From NCBI GenBank assembly GCA_030280995.1, contig JASXTE010000001.1, positions 14,045,001 to 14,109,000 of the forward strand: a stretch of 64,000 nt of DNA, given 5' to 3'. Below, piece by piece: positions 12,246 through 23,539 of this stretch (position 1 is its first letter; each line of letters begins with the position of its first letter). The notes below the pieces were generated by a model. It had not been told where the DNA came from, did not search any database, and saw nothing but the letters and a program-made list of their open reading frames with translations. Origin of the DNA: Hemileia vastatrix (lineage: Eukaryota > Basidiomycota > Pucciniomycetes > Pucciniales > Zaghouaniaceae). The translations under genes were made by a program, and so were the position numbers.

Positions 12246-12690
12246 TCAATTGTAATATTCACTGCCATTTTCAGTGCATAGAAATTTTATTTTCATGTTT
12301 TTCACATTTTCAAGTCTTTTTTTGAAGCTTATAAATGCATCTAGTACTTCATTCTTTGATTTGATGACATGAGCTTCTCCATAAGTGGAATAAGCTTTTC
12401 CAAATAGAACAGCATAAACCTCACCTCCTGAAGATGAATTTGGTAGTAGACCAACAACATCTGTTACCACCAATTCTATACGCTTGAAATCAGGGTTGCA
12501 AATTATGGCAGACTGTTGTTGTTTTCCTTTTTAAACAGCAAAAACTTTTCAGAAAAAATTTCTGCCTGGTATATTGTCTGGAATATCATTGCAGCATTCA
12601 TATTTCAAGATTTTCTTTAGTGCCCAGATGCTGGCATGGTGTCACCAGACAACCTATGCACAAGGTTGAGGGTTTAGGTAAATTGAAAAC
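12246..12690 (-). pseudogene. Copia 1 integrase
   Basis: On the minus strand, sequence around 12690-12580 encodes a damaged HHCC/GAG-pre-integrase region (CCAGCATCTGGGCACTAAAG, corresponding to a WHxRLGHAS motif with frameshifts). From 12473 the core reads TDVVGLLPNSSSGGEVYAVL, AYSTYGEAHVIKSKNEVLDAF and IKFLCTENGSEYYN, which is the D...D part of the integrase catalytic triad with ENG in place of DNG. It is truncated and frame-broken. Confidence 0.8.
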
Positions 12691-13345
12691 TACTTCAAGG
12701 AAGTGATTTGAAGCTATGTCAAGGGAGCTGGTACTGCTTCAAGATAGGTTCAAGGGGAATATTAATGTATTTTTAGAGTGACTCTAATTATTATGGTTAA
12801 TCTCACAAAGGGTTTGAACTCAATAATCAAAGAAAGGATTTAGGAATTTAGGATTGATTAGAATTGATTATTAAGAAAGGTAGTAAACAGTAATAGCCTA
12901 ATATAGTCTCAAATTTTATTAAAACAATATTATAATTGAATTCTAAGTAATGTCAAAGCCATCCAACCCATTTATATAGAAAACTCCACCTTGCATTGAC
13001 CTCTTTAATAAAACATCATTACCCTGTCACAGACCCTCCATTATTATCTATAGATCCTTTAACCATACTATCTACCCCTACTCACAGACCCTCAATTACC
13101 CTCAGATACACAGTAACCTTCATTCAGAATATTGCATTTACCATGGCACTAATGTGCTGCACTTCACTTAAGATTGAAAAGTATAAGCATATGATTGACT
13201 AATTTAGAATTTAAGGTTTAGATAGTCCAGTTGAATTGAGGTACACAAAGGAAAATGCAGTTGTTATGTAGATGTTACATCTGAGCTTTGCATATGGATT
13301 TATGTACTAGATTATGGATTAAAAGCTTTAATTTTTTCTTTGAGT
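12690..13345 (-). repeat. Copia family spacer, copy 1 (about 650 bp, non-coding)
   Basis: This block lies between protease and integrase of Copia 1. It is homologous, in the same relative place, to about 53180-53830 and 55330-55990 in two other Copia copies. Shared tracts include a GAGGGTCTGTGAGTAGGGGT-type segment, TGTGTACCTCAATT and TTTGTGAGATTAGCC. It has no open frame. It is therefore a family trait (an old insertion, or an intron or regulatory spacer) rather than three independent insertions. Confidence 0.7.
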
Positions 13346-13597
13346 CTCATGTGGTGCATGAAACATGGCCAAGATGTCAATTCCAGTAAAGAAGAGAATT
13401 AACTGGTGCAATGGGGTAAGGGATTGGTGGAACAAAAGGAGAAACAGAAAAATGTGATGAAGGGGAGGAAAACAGACATTCTATAATGCATAAGTTGTTT
13501 TTTATTATTTTATCTAATGATTGTTTAATCTTTAATTCCCATTTTCTTTGTTCTTTGTTCTTTGATAACAGTGGAAACAAAAAGAGGACTAGATCTT

Positions 13598-13915
13598 CTA
13601 GCAAAAAATATTATTATTGTTTGGATCAAAAGACATCTTCATCCCTTCATCATAGAGATCATATAACAAAATTAAAGTTTTCTTGGCTTTGTTACAGTAG
13701 AAAAAATTGTGTAAAACTAATGTTTGACCATTAACACCAGCAATCAACATATCACCAAAACCTGTGATAAGGGCAGGAGGTGCTTCAGTTTCCACATTTA
13801 CTTTAATAGATTTTAAAGATGTAAAATTGAATAATAGATTTACACTGCCTGTGAAATGGTGAGTGGTGCCCAAAACAAGAATGGCATCATCAAAAGACAA
13901 CAGGTGGTCAGCCAA
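13598..13915 (-). pseudogene. Copia 1 protease
   Basis: The minus-strand translation includes AILVLGTTHHFTG, where Copia proteases have LDTGATHHxT (catalytic D-T/S-G); here the Asp is Gly. It continues with VNVETEAPPALITGFGDMLI and LVLHNFFYCNKAKKTLI, the usual downstream strand and the conserved V-P-x-L-x-x-N-L-like segment. A homologous protease with a better-preserved active-site region lies at 52885-53170. Confidence 0.8.
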
Positions 13916-14300
13916 TCATTTTTCATTTCCCAAATCAACTTTATCAGGGGTAGTAACTGGAGCCTCAATGTTGACTTGATTAAGTTCAGTGAATCTTGAA
14001 GAGGAAGAGGAGGGTTTGGGGTGTTGGAAATCAAGTTGGTCTTGACAGAAAAGACAATTTAAAATTAGACAGGCTAGTTTTAGTTTAGCTTCAGGTGTTT
14101 CCCATGTCTTGACATTAAAAGCTTTTCCATCTGGGTTATAAGGAAAGGTGAATTGAATGTGCTCAGAGCAGCCACAGTGAAAACACATATTTTCTTTAGG
14201 TTAGGTATATGGTGGATGATAGTAATCCATCTTTCCTCTTCAAAAAGCCATTTTTTCACCTGGAGCATCAAGGGTTAGAGTGTTGGATGAAGAAGCAGTA
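13916..14300 (-). pseudogene. Copia 1 Gag C-terminus with zinc knuckle
   Basis: The minus strand encodes CFHCGCSEHIQFTFPYNPDG, a CCHC zinc knuckle whose last Cys is replaced. It is followed by ETPEAKLKLA and a Ser-rich linker into the protease. Upstream at 14271 it matches the end of the Copia 2 gag (45052-45160): both share the EKMAF / EKWLF segment and ILIIHH-type sequence. The gene is cut at 14301 by a Gypsy LTR. Confidence 0.75.
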
Positions 14301-14615
14301 TTTTAAGACCTAAGAAGGTGGGCTAAACTAGCACAAACACTAGCCTAAGGTAGGACTGGCTATGCTGGATACAGAAGTGATACTAACTAAGACTGACCAT
14401 CTTGGGATTTCCAACAGTGAGGGAAGACAGGACTGACTATTCCAATTGGAATTGAGACTAGAGAGTAACTTGATTACTAGATAAGCTCCCAATGAGGAGC
14501 GCTCCACAGTGCTGGCCCCATATAACTCCCTTATGCAATATCCACTCTTCCACCTCTTTAAAATGCATAGCTCCCATAGTGCTCCTCCTCCCCACCTCTC
14601 AACCATATCCTAAAA
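14301..14615 (-). repeat. Gypsy A 3' LTR (about 315 bp)
   Basis: Homologous in reverse to the Gypsy B LTRs (21593-21911 and 44608-45051). It contains the shared GGAGGAGGAGCGCTATGGG-like promoter-side tract and AGTCTTAGTTAGT. Terminal motifs are decayed: TTTTAAGACC at the left, where the family has TGTTAGGACC, and ATCCTAAAA at the right, where it has TCCTAACA. Confidence 0.8.
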
Positions 14616-14702
14616 TTACCCCCTCTTTTACCCCTCCTGTCCCCTGCACTCCTTCTCAAACTCCTTCAACCTTTCCTTTGCATTCACCAAATTTTCCACC
14701 AG

Positions 14703-16013
14703 TGTAGAAAAGAAAAGTTCTATAATACTAAGCTATAGACACAATTCTGAGATGGGTTGTTTCTCCTTTCTAAATCCAATTCTAAAAAGAAGCGCCGGCC
14801 ACTCTAATATTTAAAGACAGTGAAATCACATATTGTAAGTCTGGTTATCTATATATCGTTATGGAGGAGAGAGTAGGATAAATTTGTAGAGATCTTTTAA
14901 AATAAAAAGGAGAAATATATTTTAAAATAAGCATTCAAAATTTTGGCTAGATATATTCTCAGTAAGCGCTAGTATTCTCAGTCACTCCCTCTTGAAGCGC
15001 TCTATCTAATACTATCCTTACTGTAACAATAAAATAACTCTACAGCACTACTTCTGGTATGCATACCCAATATGTACAAAAAAAGAAAATATATCTATTT
15101 CACCTTTTTTTTAAAAGAAAATATCTACTGTTATTTATTTACTAGCTTTTTCACTCACACACCCACACACACTATTTACAAGCAAGTGCCTATATACATT
15201 TGTATGTTCAGTGCCCCTTTCCTATGTTTTCTTTCTCTATGGGTTATCCTACATTAGTTCAGCACTAATCCAAGAATATCAAACAGTATCTAAAGATCTA
15301 TGTATATCTATTAGCATGGTTTTTGGTTCCACTAGCACTTGAAAATTTTGTGGAAGTACAGCTATTAGTTCTAAAACAAACTACCATTTTTGTACATACC
15401 CTACGCTTCCTAAGATCCTTGAATAAATAATAGGTACTACACCACCTTTCATACCCATTTCTAGGACCTTTTCTGGAGAAATTAGTATCCACTAATCATG
15501 AAACCCTTTGCGCTTAAGCAGATGACTTTCTTATCTCAAGTCCTATCCTTCTTATCTTTTGCTTGAGTACTACTTGCAACAATTTTGCCTTCCTAGCACT
15601 TCCTTCTTCCTCTGATGTGCTCTTTGTCTTCATGGGGTGAACACTGCTTTTCCTAAAAGGCATTATCCTTATCTTAGGTGTGATTTTGCCTGCCATTGCT
15701 CATTACTGTTCCTTAACTGCGTAGTATGTGTCAGGAACTAACCATATTTTACGCAAGTACATACCATACCCTTTAATCCTATAGTCCAGATACACATATC
15801 CCTCTATTCTTTAGTCGCCACCGCTTGTGTATCCTTTCTGCCCCTAAAAAAAGTGTGCATGGAGAGTCTATCTTCCCCTGCACTTTGAATATTCCTTAGT
15901 TATGCTTTGGTAATAATCCTACCTGACAGCCCCTTTGTTGAACCTTTGAGGATTGAGCCTTTTTTTTTGCGCTCCTGGGAACTTTGCTGTGTTACTGTGA
16001 GATGTGTACCACA
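14703..16013 (-). repeat. Solo LTR, family X copy 1 (about 1311 bp)
   Basis: This block interrupts the Gypsy A chromodomain region. Removing it rejoins the sequence seen intact in Gypsy B near 44520-44540. On the minus strand it starts TGTGGTACACATC and ends TTTCTACA, so it has TG...CA ends. CCAG and CCGG flank it, a 4-bp duplication with one transition. Copies lie at 17710-19059 and 50625-51920. No coding potential was seen; small frames inside are not gene-like. Confidence 0.75.
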
Positions 16014-17135
16014 CCGGTTCCCAGGACCTATATCCAACCCCACAACCTTTTCAATGAACCAAGTACTGAACCTTTCCCCTATACACCCTCTTAGAAAAAC
16101 CTTTTCCACTTTAAACTCCTCTTAAATTCCCACCTGGATTGGCACTGGTGGCTTTTCTGGTCATCCTGTAATTGTATCTTTTTTATTCTTTGTGAGAAAT
16201 GAAATGTTGAAAACTGGATGTACTTGCCTCATTGAGATTGGTAGCTCTAATTGGTATGCTGAGCCAGATACCTTACTCTGTATCTTTAAGGTGCCTACCT
16301 TCTTGTGATCCAATTTGGTACTTGGGTGTAATTTAGAGAGGAATCATGAGCTTATCCAAACCTTGTCACCTACCTGTAGTGCTTGGTGAAGGGTCTTCCC
16401 TAAATCATGATGACACTTCATTGATTGCTAAGATAATTTGAGTGCTGCCTCTAGTTCTTGATGTATACTCAGTATTTTCTGAATCTGCTCTTCAGCTTCT
16501 GGGACTTGTAACATAGATGGGGCACCAATTGAGAATTTTGGGTGATATCCATAGTTAGAATATAATTGTGACATGCCTGTTGCAGCATGTGCCCAGTTTT
16601 TGTATGAAAATTCAGCTAATGGTAAAAGCTGTACCCAATCATATTGCCAATAGTAAATAGAGTAGAGAAAGTATTTCTCAATTGCCTTATTCAATATTTC
16701 AGATTTACCTTCAGTTTGCAGATACCATGCTGTTGATAAGATGGGCTTAATGTTCAGTTTCTAATACATTGCTTTCAGCAGCTTAGAGTTAAGAGTACTT
16801 CACCTATCTGATACTATACTTTCAGGAAATCCATGTAATTTCCAGAAATGTGCCACCATTAAGTCTGAAACTCCTTCTGATGTAACCTTGGTAGTTGTGG
16901 GAACAAAGTGCGCCATCTTGGCAAAGCATTCAACTACTGTGAGGATAGCATTCTTTCCTTGTGACTTGGGTACCTCCACAATTAGATCATAAGAGAGCTC
17001 CTTCCATGGCTGCTTGGCTATGCTTAATGGGGCTAGTGGTGTGGTTGTTAGGCTGATCTTGTACCTCTGGAAAGAGTTGCATGCCACTACATAGGGCTGG
17101 ACATATGCCTTCAAGGACTTCAGGAAAATTTTCAA
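16014..17135 (-). pseudogene. Gypsy A integrase and start of chromodomain
   Basis: The minus strand from 17135 shows the zinc-binding end (KAYVQPYVVACNSFQRYKIS), then the core LSYDLIVEVPKSQGKNAILT with the first Asp, HFVPTTTKVTSEG and LHGFPESIVSDR with the second Asp. 16694-16428 has the third-region helix and YKNWAHAATGMS. From 16110 a chromodomain begins (VEKVFLRGC...) and is cut by the solo LTR at 16013. Multiple stops and frameshifts are present, including one near 16800. Confidence 0.85.
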
Positions 17136-17379
17136 TTCTCAGGCTCCACATTCTTCAGCAGTCCTGGGTGCCCTGACATTGGGGATTCATGCCTTGATTT
17201 TACCACCTACCTCTTGAGCATTTAATGATTTGGCACCACTATCTTCCCATTCCAATATATTGTTTCCCCTTCTATGTGATACTCCTCCAATCCTTTCCTT
17301 ACCGATACCTTTTTTGATAACAGCACCTTCACTAACTCCTGAACCCCCTCTTCCTTTTTGCGCCCCCTCCTTACCCATT

Positions 17380-17709
17380 CCATCAAATCTTCATCTGCTC
17401 ATTCCAATTCATCTAGGATTACCCTCTCTTTAAGGTCCCCCTTCAATAACATAGTGCCAACAGTATGTAGCTGGTGTGATTCTGGAAGCAAGTCAGGGTG
17501 TCATGATAGCACATCAGGTTTTCTACTATTCTTCCCTGGTAGGAATGTAACAACAAAATTAATGCTACTTAGCAGTTCTTCCCAGAATTCTTGCCAGAGA
17601 GTCAACTTTTTGGTGGTCAGGAAGTTTTCCAAGTTTTTATGATCTGTTTAAATAATAACTTGTAGTCTGTGAGGCCCTCCTTCCAAATAGTGGTGCCAGG
17701 TGTATATGG
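17380..17709 (-). pseudogene. Gypsy A RNase H, C-terminal part
   Basis: Minus-strand sequence around 17709-17560 matches the Gypsy B RNase H segment HHYLEGGPHRLQVIIYTDHK...LETFLTTKKLTCQ, with stops. It includes the TDHKNL-type motif that ends RNase H in Ty3 elements. Upstream RNase H sequence continues beyond the solo LTR at 19060-19535. Confidence 0.65.
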
Positions 17710-19059
17710 TGTAGAGAGTTCTAAAGTACTAAGCAGTAGACACAATGCAATATGGGTTGGTTCTTCTTTTCAATTTCTAAAAAGAAGCGCCTGCCACTCT
17801 TATTTTAAAGATAGTGCAATAATGTGTAATATTAATATCTGACTAGATATTTTATGAGTTGAGAGATAAGTTAAAAAAGGAGGAAAAAAAATATTACTAT
17901 CTGAATATTTCTATTCTTAATAAGTGCTAATATCCACAGCTACTCCCTCTTGAAGTTCTCTCTTTGAATATGCCTTATTATAGCAATAAAATAACTCTAA
18001 TAATAGTTTATCCTACTGAATCTATATATTCTCTCTGTGTTGCGCTTTTGTACTATACTATATGAAATACACGCACAGATGCACAAACTCTAAAAGACTC
18101 AGAATATCTCTAATATGTTCTTAAACAATTAATCGCAGAAAAATCCAATCCCTTACTTTTATCAGAGTAATCACAAAGATAGACAAACTGCTATATATCA
18201 CAATATATTTCAAAAGTATATAATATGAGGCTCTAATGTTTGTAATCTAATGACTGATTTTAATAACAATTTTCTCTATCTAACTACTCACAAATACTCT
18301 CTCTTTTCTCTGGATAGCCTTTCCTTCTTATATTTTTCAGCACTCCAGACACAGTTCCCTAGTGGGTCTCCAGTGCTGTTTCTAGCACCACATTAGTAAA
18401 ACAATAACTAATCCATTAGTAGACTAAATACACTTCTTGTAACAACTACAGTGCCTAAACATACCCTATGCTTACTAAAACTAGTATTGACTTGTTTCAC
18501 TCATGTTCCACATGTGCGCTTATGACTGTACCTTTGCATTGTTTCAACACTACTTCCTGCATTGACACCTTTCAGCACTGATCCTTTTCTCTTCAACTCT
18601 TTGGTGGGTTTTGTGATTGAGTCCCAATCCTCCTCACTTCATTAATAAGTCCATAGTTCTGAAAATTCACTTAACTAGTTAACCTCTGCAACTTACATTA
18701 CCTGTTTCAGTAAGTTACCACACTAGCCACAGTGCAGTATACTATGTACTTGAGGCCTTCATTGAGCCATAATTCCTTCCTTAATACATAACACAAAATT
18801 ATTGGAAAATCCAAATCCATAATTTTCAGTGCTTGCACTCCTAAGTTGATAATTCCTTTGTGCAGCACATCTTGCTGCAAAATCTGAGCACACAGACCCT
18901 AAATCCTCTTCTGCACTTCTCTTTCCCTTTGTTCTTTTAAAACCATAATTATATATTTATAATAGTGCTATCTTCTGCGCTATGATTCCCCTTTGTTCTT
19001 CATGGGCTACACAAGCTGATTGGTCCAAAAGATAAATTACCTGCAATGCATGTACCACA
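17710..19059 (-). repeat. Solo LTR, family X copy 2 (about 1350 bp)
   Basis: Interrupts the RNase H region of Gypsy A between sequence matching Gypsy B 42890-42905 and 42835-42860. On the minus strand it starts TGTGGTACATGC and ends CTCTCTACA. It shares AAGAAGCGCCKGCCACTC and TCTTGAAG-type blocks with the copy at 14703. No clean target duplication is visible. Confidence 0.7.
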
Positions 19060-20057
19060 ACAGCTTCAACTAGTTCCAATAGCTCCTTATCATATATTTC
19101 ATTGTTCAATTCAGCCCCTAGAAGTGTTCATGACAAATATTCTACTGGGTGCAGGGAATTTTCAGCATCATATTGGGATAATACTGTACCTAGTGCAAAA
19201 TCTGAGAAGTCACAATCTAGAAGAAATGGATTCAATAAGTCATGAATTACATGATTAGGGGCTGTCACAAATTGTCTTTTCAGATATTCAAACGTATCTT
19301 ATTGGCTACCTTTCCATATAAACTTGACTTCAATTTTTGTGACGTTGTGCAATGGTTGGCAAATGTGGGAGTAAGTTTCAATAAAATGGCAGTAAAAAAT
19401 TGCAAAGTCTAGAAATGACTGGAGCTACTTTACAGATGTTGTTGTTGGCCATTCAGTTACTTCCTATACTTTCTCCAGGTCCATTTTCACTTTATTCTTT
19501 GAAATGATAATACCCAGGTAGAGGATTTCACCTACTTAAAAAACACATTTCTCAAGTTTTAACCAAACTTGGGCCTCCCTCAAGCACTGGAAACAGTCTT
19601 TCACACATATCTGCTGTTCCTCCATTGATCTGGAGTAAATCAGGATGTCATCCAGGTATACCTCCACATCTATCCCTATTCTGTCTCTAATGATGCTGAT
19701 GGTGAAATGTTCGAAAGTGGAAGGTGCATTACAGGGACCAAATGGAATTACCAGCCATTCAAAATGACTGAATTTGGTGAAGAATTCCAGTGTGTTCTCA
19801 TCACCTTCTCTCACATGTATGTTGTGGTAACCTACCCTAAGATCTAGAGATATGAAAATCTCTGCACCTTTAAAGCTATCAATTAGCTCACTAGTCAGAT
19901 GAAGGGGATATTTGTTCTTTACTTTCAGTGCTTTGAACCTTCTGAAATCCATACAAGGTCTTAATGACCCATCATTTTTTCCTGCAAAGATCACAGGGGC
20001 AGCCAAGGAAGATTTGTATTCCCTAATAAGACCATTCTTTAAATTTTCATCTATCAT
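19060..20057 (-). pseudogene. Gypsy A reverse transcriptase and RNase H start
   Basis: 20057-19536 is open on the minus strand and shows the RT palm: MIDENLKNGLIREYKSSLAAP, LRPCMDFRRFKALKVKNKYP, FISLDLRVGYHNIHV, VIPFGPCNAPSTFEHF and the catalytic VYLDDILIYS, all with intact Asp residues. It ends at LEKCVF with a stop at the same place as Gypsy B (TAA after VF). Below 19535 the RNase H part reads through with stops to the solo LTR. Confidence 0.88.
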
Positions 20058-20391
20058 TTCTTTTATTGCTGTTTACTCTAGGGTTAATAATGGGATTATG
20101 CAGCTAAATTGATGGGTTTTGCCAGGCATCAGATCAATGGCTAAGTTGTATGGTCAATGAGGTGGTAGGGTCTTGACTTCTCCATCTTTAAACAGTGGTA
20201 AAACTTCCAAGTAAGCTTTAGGTACCATTCCCTTGAGGATTTTTGTTGGTTTTGAGGACTGGACCTTGCCTGCAATCTTGGCGGATATGTTACTAGCTGT
20301 TGTGTTGTTTCCAGTTACTCTTCTTCCTCCATTTCCCCCTCAAATTCCTGAAACTTAGCATGAAGAGAAAATGTCAGTTCTTGCAGAAGGT

Positions 20392-20640
20392 CTACTTATG
20401 ATAGTGAAACACCAGGAAACTTACCAGGAGGGGCCCCTGACCCCTGCACAGGCCAGGGGACAAATACTCTCTCTGCACCATCCACCTTCCCATCTTCTTC
20501 CTTATCCTTCTTCTTTTGTGCCTTCTCCTCCTTAAGGAACCTTTCATCTCCCTTTTGGCACTCTCTTGCGCTCCCTTTTGGCAAGCCATCCCTAGCCTGC
20601 TGCTTATATTCAAGAGAAAGTGTCAGTTCTGGTGGCAAGT
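20392..20640 (-). pseudogene. Gypsy A protease-RT linker
   Basis: The minus strand encodes a basic stretch (KAQKKKDKEEDGKVDGAERV) followed by WPVQGSGAPPGKFPGVSLS. The PWPxxGSGAPxxKxPxVSLS segment is conserved in Gypsy B at about 41455-41520, so it belongs to the polyprotein rather than being random. Function unknown. Confidence 0.6.
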
Positions 20641-20849
20641 CAAGTTATGATAACAGAACATCAGAAGACTTTCCGGAATGGCCCCTGAAAGGGGCAGGGG
20701 GCCAATAATTTAGTGCCAGAGTTCCCTTTCCTTCTGATATGAAAATTGTTTCATTCCAGTCAATGTGTGGGTTATATTGGTCCAGCCATGTCATACTTGT
20801 CCATCAGTTTTTTCACACATGCCCTGCACTGCAACTCCCTTCTGTCACA

Positions 20850-21098
20850 CTAAAACCTGCAAAAAACCTTTTCTCTTACTTCTCCTCCCCCACCTGTGGA
20901 TCTGTAAAACATAATTAGGTGCCTAGGGTGGCTTAATTTCTCTTTTTCCTTTTTATTTCTCTGTAAAAACTTGTTAGAAATAAGAAATTCTTTGGCCCCA
21001 CTGTCCAGTAGGACTTGTACATTTGTTGTGGCATCAAGCATCATTAAAGGCAAGTTTAGTATAATGTTTTTGTTATTTACTTCAAGTGCCTTACACAC
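20850..21098 (-). pseudogene. Gypsy A aspartic protease
   Basis: The minus-strand translation has LLDSGAKEFLISNKFLQRN. DSGA is a retropepsin active site (D-S-G), so the catalytic Asp is kept. LIMFYRSTGGGGEVREKV follows. Gypsy B has the equivalent LLDCGATDCFISKIFLQIN at 23024-23218. Upstream the gag zinc knuckle is at about 21250. Confidence 0.78.
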
Positions 21099-21099
21099 T

Positions 21100-21592
21100 G
21101 ATAATTCTTCTACTAAATATACCTTCTACTTTCCCTCTAATCCACTCAAGGAGAGCACAACCTTCACTCCTGAGTGCTGTCTTTACCTGTGCCTTACCTG
21201 CGCTATCCTTCACCTCACTAACCCTGATCTTCCCCTTACACTCCCTTGCTAGATGACCACCATTTCCACATCAGAGGCGGAGCCCTCTACTCATAAGCCT
21301 CTTTTATTACTCCTCAGATACCTTTTTTAATTCCCACTAGGGCTGCTTACGTTGAAGGCATCAATTTCCATGGTGTTTGGGTGCCTGGAACTGGCCCTGC
21401 CTGAAAGGGAATAGTTGTGCCACTCCAGCCATCCATTTTCTGATGCGTGAACTCATTGTCAATTTGGATGGCTAGTTACATGGGTGCTTGGAGGGAGTTT
21501 GGATGAGGGAGACTGATTAGGGCATTTCTGACTTTTTGTGAGAGCCCATTTCTAAAGTGAAACATGAGTGCTCCTTCTCCCCATGTTATAAC
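21100..21592 (-). pseudogene. Gypsy A Gag C-terminal remnant
   Basis: The minus strand contains a CGNGGHLARECKGK zinc knuckle (first Cys lost) near 21250 and MEIDAFNV-type sequence near 21360, matching the Gypsy B gag. It ends abruptly at the Gypsy B LTR, at the point equivalent to 22493 in Gypsy B gag. Confidence 0.7.
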
Positions 21593-21911
21593 TTTTAGGA
21601 TTTATTTGAGAGGTGGGGAGGAGGAGCGCTACAGGCTCTGTGCATAATAAAGAGGTAGGAGAGTGGATATTTCTTAAGGTGGTTATATGGGGCATGCGCT
21701 GTGGAGCACTCCCCATAAGACAACTTATCTAGTAATCCAGTTATTCTCTAGTCTCCCTGATAATTGGTATAGTCAATCCTGTCTACTCTGACTTTTGGAA
21801 GTACCAACATAGTCAGTCTTAGTTAGTCTCACTGCTTCATCCAGAATATATTCAGTCCTGTATTAGACAAGTTTTAGCACTAGTGGTAGTCTGCCTTCTT
21901 GGGTCTTAACA
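21593..21911 (+). repeat. Gypsy B 5' LTR (about 319 bp)
   Basis: Starts TTTTAGGATT (decayed TGTTAGGATT) and ends GGGTCTTAACA. It aligns with 44608-45051 and, in reverse, 14301-14615. The gag start at 21949 follows 38 bp downstream, so the primer-binding region must lie at about 21912-21948 (TTTTGTCCAATCTTAATTGG). The left flank is broken Gypsy A gag with no matching duplication on the right of the element. Confidence 0.82.
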
Positions 21912-21948
21912 TTTTGTCCAATCTTAATTGGTGCACTACCAAATTACA

Positions 21949-22920
21949 ATGAACCCCTCAGGTCAACCTGATGCAGAAACCCTTGCTGCAATGCAAGATA
22001 AAATGGCACACTTAAAAGAACAAAACGCCAGACTCATGGAACTTCTAGCGGAAGAAAGGCCCTCATACCGCACCCCCACAGAAGCTGAGGCACAGGCATG
22101 ACCCACAACACCAGCACCACTTGTTAAAGGCCTAAAGATTGCTGTCCCAGAAATCTTCAATGGAAAGAAAGGTTGTTGGGAGGATCAGTATGCATTTCAG
22201 GTAAATATTTATGTCCTGTTCAACTGCCATCAGTTCCCAGATGAGAAATCAAAAATTGGATTCGCAATCGTATACCTCACAGACAAGGTGGTATGCTGGG
22301 CAAGGCCATACACAAATGAACTCCTTGGAAATGGTGAGTTGGAAACACAGTTCAGTCAGCTCATGGCAGCATTTGAATTAGCATTTGGTGGTCCCAATGT
22401 GGCCACAACCTCAGATCATGCTCTCGACCATTTGCAACAGAGACATTCTGTCACTGATTTGTCTCTTAATTTCAGGGCCACACCAGCTATGTTACAACAT
22501 GGGGAGAAGGAGCACTCATGTTTCACTTTAGAAATGGGCTCACACAAAAAATAAGGAATGCCCTAATTAGTCACCCTTGTCCAACATCCCTCCAAGCACT
22601 CATGGAACTAGCTATCCAATTTGACAACAATTTCACGCATCAGCTAATGGATGGTTGGAGTGGTGCTTGTCAGTGGCACAACTATGCCATGCCAGGCAGG
22701 GCCAGTGCCACGGACCCAAATTCCATGGAAATTGATGCAGTCAACATATGCGGTGCTGGTGGAAATAAAAGGCTATCTGATGAGGAATACCAGAGGCATA
22801 TGAGTAGAAGTCTGCACCTCTGAGGTGAAAATGGTGATCATCTAGCAAGGGAGTGTAAGGGGAAGATCAGAGTCAGTGAGGTGGAGGATAGCACAGGTAG
22901 GGCTCAGGAGTGAAGATTGT
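21949..22920 (+). pseudogene. Gypsy B Gag
   Basis: ATG at 21949 opens MNPSGQPDAETLAAMQDKMA and a helical MAHLKEQNARLMELLAEERP. An in-frame TGA follows near 22100. The capsid part (GLKIAVPEIFNGKKG, YVLFNCHQFPDEKSKIGFAI, YLTDKVVCWARPY) is in the same frame to about 22550. A frameshift near 22500-22540 moves the rest (LISHPCPTSLQALMELAIQFD, AMPGRASATDPNSMEIDAVN) to another frame. It ends in a zinc knuckle with its first half lost (GENGDHLARECKGK). Confidence 0.85.
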
Positions 22921-23023
22921 GCCCTTCTTGAGCAGATTAGAGGGAAAGAATAAGTGGGATTTGGCAGAAGAATTATAAGCATGTAATTCAATTGAATTAA
23001 ATTATGATTGCATTATACTAAAC

Positions 23024-23218
23024 TTGCCTTTAATGACCCTTGAAAGCACAAAAAATGTACAAGACCTACTGGACTGTGGGGCCACAGACTGTTTTATTTC
23101 TAAAATTTTTTTACAGATAAATAAATTGAAAATTGAAAAATTGGGCCACCCTAGGTGTTTAATTATGTTTGACAGATCCCCAGGTGGGGTAGGAGAAGTA
23201 AGAGAAAAGGTTTTTTGA
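23024..23218 (+). pseudogene. Gypsy B aspartic protease
   Basis: The translation shows LLDCGATDCFISKIFLQIN, where DCGA replaces D-S/T-G but the Asp is kept, followed by HPRCLIMFDRSPGGVGEV. Downstream, LGMTWLEQYNPHIDW-like sequence at about 23295-23340 corresponds to the conserved L-G-M-x-W-L end of Ty3 proteases, followed by the linker. Confidence 0.78.
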
Positions 23219-23539
23219 AGTTTTTGGTGTAATGGAAAAGAGTTGCAGTGCAGGGCATATGGGACAAACCTGAAGAACAAGTCCACATGGTACTGGGTAT
23301 GACATGGCTGGAACAATATAACCCACACATTGACTGGAAGGAAAAGAAGGCTCATATGGGAAAGAAAGGGGATGCTGGTGCTAAAGAATAGGCTCCCTTG
23401 CCCTTTCAGGGGTCAGGGGCCCATCCCTGCAAGTCTTCTGATGTTTTTTATCATAAATTGACTTGCCACCAGAGCTGATGCTTTCTGTCAGTATCACCAC
23501 GGGAAATCTAGGGTTGAATTGCTAGCAATCCCCTCTCTT

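Larger units (their letters stand above)
9690..14300 (-). mobile_element. Ty1/Copia retrotransposon 'Copia 1', degraded
   Basis: On the minus strand the order is gag C-terminus (14300-13916), protease (13915-13598), a non-coding spacer (about 13345-12690), integrase (about 12690-12246) and RT (about 11250-10669). This PR-IN-RT order is diagnostic of Copia. The 3' end shows a polypurine tract (minus strand GGGTGGGGGG at about 9984-9996) followed by an LTR starting TGCTATGTACATAG at 9983. The left LTR boundary near 9690 is approximate. The gag side is cut by the Gypsy A LTR at 14301. Confidence 0.85.
14301..21592 (-). mobile_element. Chromodomain Ty3/Gypsy element 'Gypsy A', degraded and nested
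   Basis: On the minus strand the order is gag end with zinc knuckle (about 21590-21100), protease (21098-20850), linker (20640-20392), RT (20057-19536), RNase H (19535-19060 and 17709-17380), integrase (17135-16428) and chromodomain (16110-16014 and 14702-14640), then 3' LTR 14301-14615. It is the sister of Gypsy B and almost every segment aligns with it. It is interrupted by solo LTRs at 14703-16013 and 17710-19059. Its 5' end is lost at the Gypsy B LTR (21593), in mid-gag. Confidence 0.88.
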